In this document: in pieces, positions 58,311 to 64,000 of the stretch
Numbering within the stretch: the first letter of the stretch is position 1
Layout: every line of letters starts with the position of its first letter
Assembly (NCBI GenBank): GCA_029891385.1
Contig: CM057228.1
Span: 35,901,023 to 35,965,022, forward strand
Direction: 5' to 3'
Length of the DNA: 64,000 nt
From: Erythroxylum novogranatense
Lineage: Eukaryota; Streptophyta; Magnoliopsida; Malpighiales; Erythroxylaceae
Made by a program: the position numbers and the translations under genes
Notes under the pieces: generated by a model
What the model saw: only the letters and a program-made list of their open reading frames with translations
Databases searched by the model: none
Told to the model about the DNA's origin: nothing

Positions 58311-58897
58311 TTACGACCCCTTTTCCTTCTTTTGGCCATAACTTTTTGCACAGACCTCCGATCGACCTCATTCTCGAAGCATTGGATTTCTAAAAGATTT
58401 TTCTACCTTTCTACACTGGAATTATCATATTTTCTTTCAAATTGAAAATGGTGGTTTGAAACGAAGCATGGCGATCGATTGATAAGTAGTGACTATGCTT
58501 GAATTTTAAAATATCTTGAGCTATAGAGCTCCGATCAAAGTGATTCTTGTTTTAAATTAAACTAGAGGCATAAAACAACAGGTTTTATGAAGAGACCGAT
58601 CAGTGATTAAGCCTTTAAGATTTTCAAATGCTTACCCGAAGTCGATAGTGCTCAGTTTTGATTGTTTTCTTGAGATAGTGTTTTAACCATAACATCTTCA
58701 TTCCTAACTCAATTGAGCGATTCCATTGCGTTGGAATCGTGAGATCCGAGGGATCATTTTTTTTATCAAGAGCTAACCCCGAATTTTTATAAAGTGAAAT
58801 TTTTCCATATTTGTGATTAGCATATGTGTTCGGTTGTGGGTCTTCTACGATGGATGGGTCCGAATGTTGGGCTTCGGAGATGGGGTCCAACATTGTT

Positions 58898-58909
58898 TGG
58901 TATCAGAGC
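58898..58909 (+). promoter_or_regulatory. Primer-binding site, initiator-Met tRNA type
   Basis: TGGTATCAGAGC, five bases after the 5' LTR. Confidence 0.92.
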
Positions 58910-59080
58910 TTAGGCTTACTCCTAGGCTTAAAATGTATAGTAGGGAAAATTGTATGTGATTAAATGTTTATTTTATGAATTGATTGTTTGCATTACATGA
59001 CATGCATATCATGCATACATATAGAACTAAGCTTAAGAGCAATTGTAGCTAATCACTAGTATTTTCATTGAAGGATACGA

Positions 59081-60312
59081 TGCCACCTCATCGAAGGACA
59101 CGAGGAGTTTTGCAAAGTTCAATTGCACTGACTCTCCGTAGAGAGAGAGAGCACGGATGAGTCTGTAGCCCCAAGAGTGGCAGAGGCCCCTCTAGGGCGG
59201 GGTAGTGAGCCTCTTCGTTCACGACTCGGCGATCACCTAGTCTGTCGAGCAAGTGCCTCGTTAGACCCAGTTTGTTCGAGCATTTACCCAAGCTTTTGTT
59301 CAGGCTATGGGGCAAATGCCACGAGCTTCAGTTGACCCACTAAGAGGGAAGACAGTTTGATAAGCTAAGGAAATGCAGGCGGTGGACTTCCACGGACCAC
59401 GGATCCCGAGGAAGCCGAGACTGGTTGAGGAAGGCGAGAGAGTCTTTGGATCGGATGGAGTCGAGGATGATGAGAGGGTAGTCTATCTTTGCCCCACTGC
59501 TTGTGGTGATGCTTTGCCTTTGGTGGGAGGCGTGCGAAGTCGATTGAGACCGATGGGATTGACATGGGAGACTTCTGGTGTCTTGAAAAAGAAGTATCTG
59601 TCTGAAGTGTACATTCAATGACAGAGGGAGTTCTAAGCCTTACCAGAGGAGATGACGGTCAATGAATCTGAACGTCGGTTCACACAGATTAGCTAGATAT
59701 GTTGCGAGAGATGAGGCTGAGTGAGGCTGCTAAGTCCGTCGATTTGAGTCGGGTTTGCACTGCTATCGAGAGAAGGTGATAGACTGAGAACTTCACACTT
59801 CTGAGCTTAGTTGAAGCGTGAGGGTTGAGAACCTCGAGAACATCAAGAGTGCAATTAACAGGAAGAGGAAGGGAAGAGAGCAGTTCAGGAGGGGAGGTGG
59901 TACTTCTATGCATGAGAGAAGTGCTAGAGCCTTTCTGTACTGAACAGTCTGAGGAGAGGAGTACCGGTGGGAGCCGGCCTAGACCGATGAGGACTTCTTC
60001 CGTTTCCCACCAAGTCTCAACGGTGGGCGACGGTAGAAGAGGAGATGGGGAGAGACCACCCCTTCCTAAGTGTGAGCACTGTGGATATCTCCATAGAGGA
60101 GAATGTCGCAGATTGACAGGAGCATGCTTCAATTGTGGCGGAAGGGCATATCGCTAAGTTTTGTCCCAAGCCGGACAGAGAGAGGATCTCGATGCAGCCC
60201 CTCTAGAAGGACGAGGCGATGGCTCGAAAGCGGTGGCAGTGGGTAGCTCTGGAGGTCCTAAGAGCTTATCCTCGAGCAGATCCAGAGGGCAAGTTCCAAA
60301 GTGTTTGCCATG
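59081..60312 (+). pseudogene. Gag of the plus-strand Ty3 element, many frameshifts
   Basis: It opens with ATG at 59081 (MPPHRRTRG). Capsid-like pieces in shifting frames include FHGPRIPRKPRLVEEGERVF (59389 on), MGLTWE and KKKYLSEVYIQ (near 59600). The nucleocapsid has CEHCGYLHRGECRRLTGACF and a following NCGG, so one CCHC knuckle is nearly readable before the frame is lost at 60157. Almost every break is resolved by assuming a single missing base. Confidence 0.8.
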
Positions 60313-61600
60313 ACTCGAGAGGAGGCGAGACCGCGCCAAGTTGTGGCGGGTATGGTTAAACTGTTTGATGATTATGTGCTTGCTATGATTGACTCGAGTT
60401 CTACCCATTCCTTTGTGTCTTGGTGGGACTATTTCTAGGAGGAGTTTGAGCCCATTGGATACTCCGCGATGGTGAGTACTCCAATCGGCCAATATATTAT
60501 TATCGATCAGTATATAAAGATTGTGAGATAGAGATTAGTGGAGGAAAATTGGTGGTGGATCGATGCCTTTGAAGATGGGAGGATTGGATGTGATCCTAGG
60601 TATGGACACATTAGAGAGGTATCATGTTACTTTAGATTGTAAGCAGAAGGCGGTGGAGTTTGAGCTAGAGGATAGCGGAAAGTGATACTCATGGGAGATA
60701 GAAAAGTCAGTCCACCTCGGGTTATTTCAGCTATGATGGCGAGAGAGAATGATGAGCAAGGGTGTGAGGCCTTTTGGCTTATGTGCTAGATATGGAGGCA
60801 GATAGAGGAGGTTGGAAGACATTCCAAGAGTCGAAATTCCGGATGTCTTTCCGAGGAATTGCCAGACTACCTCCTCTAGGAAATTGAGTTTCCATTGAAC
60901 TTCATTCGAACCTGCTGCGATCTCAATTCCGCTTATCGGATGGCTCGGCGGAATTGAAGGAGCTTAAGGGCAGTTGGAGGATCTTTTAGAGAAGGGTTAT
61001 GTTAGACCGAGTTCTTCACCTTGGGAGCTCGGTTCTTTTGTGAAGAAGAAAGATGGGTCGTTGCGGATGTGTGTGGATTATAGGAAGTTGAATCATGCCA
61101 CTTTATTAAAATGTATATCCGCTCCAGCATAGATGATTTGTTTGATCAGTTGCAAGGGGCGAGAGTCTTTCAAGATAGACTTGAGGTCCGGTTATCATCG
61201 ATTGAGGATTAAGGAGACCGATGTGTCAAAGACGCTTTTAGGGCGAGGTATGGCCACTTTAAGTTTTTGGTTATGCCTTTCGGGTTAACGAATGCTCCTG
61301 CGGTCTTTATGGATTTGATGAATAGAGTCTTGAGGTCCTTCTTAGATCAATTTATCATCGTCTTCATTGATGATATATTGGTCTATTCTAAGAGTGATGA
61401 GGAGCATGAGGATCATTTGATGGTTGCCTTGGAGACATTGAGGAAGAATGAGTGTATGCCAAATTCGATAAATCGAATTTTGGCTAAGGAAGTGGTATTT
61501 TTGGGGCATGTGATCTCGAGCAAGGAGTGCATGTGGATCCGCAAAGATAGAAGTCGTGGTTAAATGGGAAGCGCCAAAGAATGTAGTGAAGTGAGAAGTT
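60313..61600 (+). pseudogene. Protease and reverse transcriptase, many frameshifts
   Basis: The protease loop reads AMIDSSSTHSFVS near 60390 (family DSGATHSF). The reverse transcriptase has [20 protein letters not shown] near 61035. The only long open piece is 61267-61563, with [20 protein letters not shown] and the catalytic [10 protein letters not shown]. Breaks near 60955, 60970, 61028, 61105, 61165 and 61215 look like lost single bases, several of them in short runs of one base. Confidence 0.85.
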
Positions 61601-62160
61601 TCTTGGGATTATTTGGATATTACAGGGAGGTTTGTGGAGGCTTTTCCTTGATAGCTGCTCCACTTTCCAAGTTGACAAGGAAGAATCAAAATTTGAATGG
61701 ACCGAGGAGTGCGGGGTAGTTTCGAGGAGTTGAAGAAGCGGCTTACCACCGCAACGATTCGACATTGCCTTCCGTAATGATGGGTACATTGTGTACAGAT
61801 GATGCCTCAGGAAGGGTTTAGGGTGTGTATTGATGCAAGGAGAGAAAGTGATTGCTTATGCCTCTAGGCGGTTGAAGCCTTATGAGATGAACTATCCGAT
61901 CCATGACTTGGGTTGGTCGCTATAATCTTTGCATTGAAGATTTGGAGACATTATCTGTATGGAGTTACCACTAGGATATTCTGAGATCATAAGAGCCTTA
62001 AATACTTGTTGACCCAAAAGAGCTGAATTTGAGGCGAGGCGATGGTTAGAGTTGCTAAAAGATTATGACTTGGTGATAGACTACCATCCGGGAAAGCTAA
62101 TGTTGTGGTGATGCATTGAGTAGAAAGTCCACCATGGCACATGTGGAGACAGTGTACCTT
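61601..62160 (+). pseudogene. RNase H region, many frameshifts
   Basis: Recognisable pieces in different frames are SFLGLFGYYR (61600), [22 protein letters not shown] (61800-61860), [10 protein letters not shown] (61885), [15 protein letters not shown] (61940) and YHPGK (62090). Relatives have one continuous frame here. Confidence 0.8.
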
Positions 62161-62399
62161 CCTTTCTTTGAAGGATTTAGCGGACTTGATGTGATGTTGA
62201 GGCAAGATGGGCTGAGTGTATTTTGGCAAGTTTCGAGGTGAGGCCGGTCTTGAAGGAGAAGATCAAGGAATTTCGGGATCGGGATGAGTACTTGAGTAAG
62301 CAGGGAAGAGATAAAGAATGGAAAGCCGTCTAATGTAGAGGTAAAGGAAGATGGATTGATGGTTGTGGGTAGTAGATTGTGTGTTAAGGCAAGTTAGAG

Positions 62400-63700
62400 T
62401 TGAGGATGAAATTCTTGATGAGGCGATAATGCTCCTTATGCAATGCATCCAGGGAGTTCTAAGATGTATCGGAATTTGAAAGAGCATTTCTGGTGGAAAG
62501 GAATGAGGAAAGATGTAGCAGAGTATGCTAAAAGATGTTTGGTGTGCCAGCAATTTAAAGCTGAACACCAAGCACCTTCAGCAAGCAATCCTTGCCTATT
62601 AGGAGTGGAAATAGGAAAAGATAACTATGGATTTTCTGATGGGATTGCCGAGATCTAGCCGGAAGCATGACGCTATATGGGTGATTGTGGATAGGTTGAC
62701 TAAGTCAGCTCACTTCTTGCCGATTCGCCGATGATTCTTTGAATTTTTGGCTAAGAAGTATGTGGATGAGGTGATCGAGACTTCATGGGATTCCGAGTTC
62801 GATAGTGTCGATAGGGATCCTAAGTTTACCTCCAGATTTTGGGAGAGTTTGCGAGGAGGCTTTGGGGACTCGATTGCATTTTAGTCTGACTTTCCATCCA
62901 TGAGACCGATGGGCGGTCGGAGAGGACCATTCGGACTTTGGAGGCAATGCTGAGGGCTTGTGCTTTGGATTTCAAAGGTTCGTGGGATGATCACCTACCT
63001 TTGATTGAATTTGCTTACAACAATTCCTATCACTCGGGAATTCAGATGGCGCCTTATGAAGCCTTGTATGGTAGGAGATGTAAAACTCCTATATGTTGGG
63101 ATGAGGAAGGTGAAAGAAAGTTTGTGGGGCCTGAGTTAGTGCAGGTCACAGTTGATAAGATAAAGCTAGTGAAACAGAGGCTTAAGGTAGCTCAAGATCG
63201 GATGAAGAGCTATTCGGATGCCCATAGGAAAGAGATGGAATTTGAAGTGGGTGAGAAGGTGTTTCTTAGAGCTTCTCCATGGAAAGGCGTTTTGAGGTTT
63301 GGTAAGAAAGGTAAGCTTAGCCCGAGGTATATAGGCCCATCTGAGATCATTGAGAGGATTGGGCCTTTGGCTTATAAGTTAGATTTTCCATCGGAGTTGT
63401 CTAAGATTCATAATGTATTCCATGTGTCGATCTTTGAGGAGATATAGGTGAATCCTTCGCATATAGTTCAACCTTGAAGTTCGATTGAGAGAGGATTTGA
63501 GTTATGAGGAGCAACCAAAGGAGATCTTAGATTCAAAGGAAAAAGTGCTATGGAATAAGATTGTGAAGCTGGTTAAGGTCTTGTGGAGGAACCATTCAAC
63601 CGAGGAGGCAACTTGGGAACCCTTGGAAGCCATGAGGGAGAAGTATCCCTACCTCTTCATGGACTCAGGTAAGAATTTCGAGGACAAAATTTTATTAGGA
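62400..63700 (+). pseudogene. Integrase and chromodomain-like tail
   Basis: The zinc-binding domain is open at 62443-62600 (MHPGSSKMYRNLKEHFWWKG, CLVCQQFKAEHQAP). The core between 62620 and 62930 is frameshifted, with AHFLPI and DRDPKFTSRFW-like residues. From 62938 to 63447 the C-terminal half is open: AMLRACALDFKGSWDDHLPL, APYEALYGRRCKTPICWDEE, GEKVFLRASPWKGVLRFGKK. After a stop near 63447, 63485-63690 holds STEEATWEPLEAM and KYPYLF, the chromodomain-like end. Confidence 0.88.
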
Positions 63701-63708
63701 GGGGAGAA
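63697..63708 (+). promoter_or_regulatory. Polypurine tract
   Basis: AGGAGGGGAGAA directly before the 3' LTR. Confidence 0.88.
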
Positions 63709-63709
63709 T

Positions 63710-64000
63710 TGTTGGGCCCCGAAATTTTATTTTATTTTATTTTATTTGAATTAATTAATTATTTATTTATGGATTTATTCGTTAATTATTTTATTTTGTC
63801 TTAATTGATTTAATTATGTGTTTATGTAAATATTTTTATGTTGGGCTTGGAAATTAGAAGTTAGAAATTAAATGAAAGCTTGGGCTTAATATTGGAAAGT
63901 ATGGGCTTAGGTAAATGGATTAAATAGAAGGAGGATTAATAATAAGTGGGTTTGGTGGAAGTAGGCCTTGGGAGGTGGAGGCCCAAAAGCCTTTATGTAA
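63710..64000 (+). repeat. 3' LTR of the plus-strand Ty3 element, first 291 bases
   Basis: Starts TGTTGGGCCCCGAAATT and matches the 5' LTR almost exactly, apart from a length change in its ATTTT repeat and about two substitutions near 63926-63933. It is cut by the window end. Confidence 0.93.

Larger units (their letters stand above)
55778..58892 (+). repeat. 5' LTR of the plus-strand Ty3 element
   Basis: Starts TGTTGGGCCCCGAAAA and ends GGGGTCCAACA. In order it has an AT-rich start, a purine-rich tract (56090-56310), a donor-like CTTAAGGTAAGTAT at 56311, a CCTTCTCCCGGCTGCC motif near 56850, a reversed module (57810-57910), a minisatellite (57901-58310) and sense modules (58330-58420 and 58505-58605). 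Its last 28 bases run from TGTTGGG to CCAACA and can pair at the ends. Confidence 0.9.
55778..64000 (+). mobile_element. Ty3/gypsy retrotransposon, plus strand, runs off the window
   Basis: The 5' LTR is 55778-58892 (3115 bp), with a primer site, frameshifted gag and pol, a polypurine tract and the first 291 bases of the 3' LTR. The left flanking pentamer is AAATT, and its partner is outside the window. The two LTR starts, compared over their shared 280 or so bases, differ by about two substitutions, one A and a 10-base ATTTT-type length change, so it appears young. Despite that, the interior has at least a dozen single-base deletions. It carries the same chromodomain-like integrase end as the other Ty3 elements. 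Confidence 0.92.

Overview
This looks like nuclear DNA of a flowering plant, probably a eudicot. It is AT-rich and packed with LTR retrotransposons of plant type: Ty3 elements with a chromodomain-like integrase tail, Ty1/copia, a plant LINE and an Au-like SINE. The species cannot be named from the sequence. One host gene is clearly recognisable, a five-exon Yippee-like zinc-binding protein on the minus strand (6408-8704). It can be assembled exon by exon into an intact 129-residue reading frame with the family's CX2C-X52-CX2C spacing.

Layout. 1-4292: two diverged Ty3 LTRs facing each other in opposite orientation, the first with a primer-binding site after it. 4293-5345: a decayed LINE tail, minus strand. 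5346-10411: the Yippee-like gene and its flanks. 10412-30531: a minus-strand Ty3 element with about 2.9 kb LTRs and target-site duplication GAAAG/GAAAT. Its right LTR was split by a second element (19244-28938, duplication CATTT), now a solo LTR of about 4.3 kb. That solo LTR was in turn split by a plus-strand Ty3 element with 353-bp LTRs (20813-26192). 30532-38077: a decayed minus-strand Ty1/copia element carrying an Au-like SINE and a 2.1-kb solo LTR. 38078-45571: a very degraded minus-strand Ty3 element with a shrunken interior. 45573-49816: two truncated LTRs back to back in opposite orientation. 49817-53525: AT-rich DNA without recognisable genes. 53526-55777: two more LTR pieces. 55778 to the window end: a plus-strand Ty3 element whose visible LTR segments are nearly identical although its interior is full of single-base frameshifts.

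None of the retroelements has an intact gag-pol here. Many of the nonsense codons and lost zinc-finger cysteines fit C-to-T change, as expected of methylated plant repeats. The most unusual pattern is in the LTRs. Several otherwise different Ty3 LTR families share one modular plan: a purine-rich tract followed by a GTAAG-type splice-donor-like site, short tandem repeats, a hypervariable GC-rich or minisatellite segment, and a conserved module marked by CTCTAGTTTA. I know of no description of this arrangement, but I could not search the literature.
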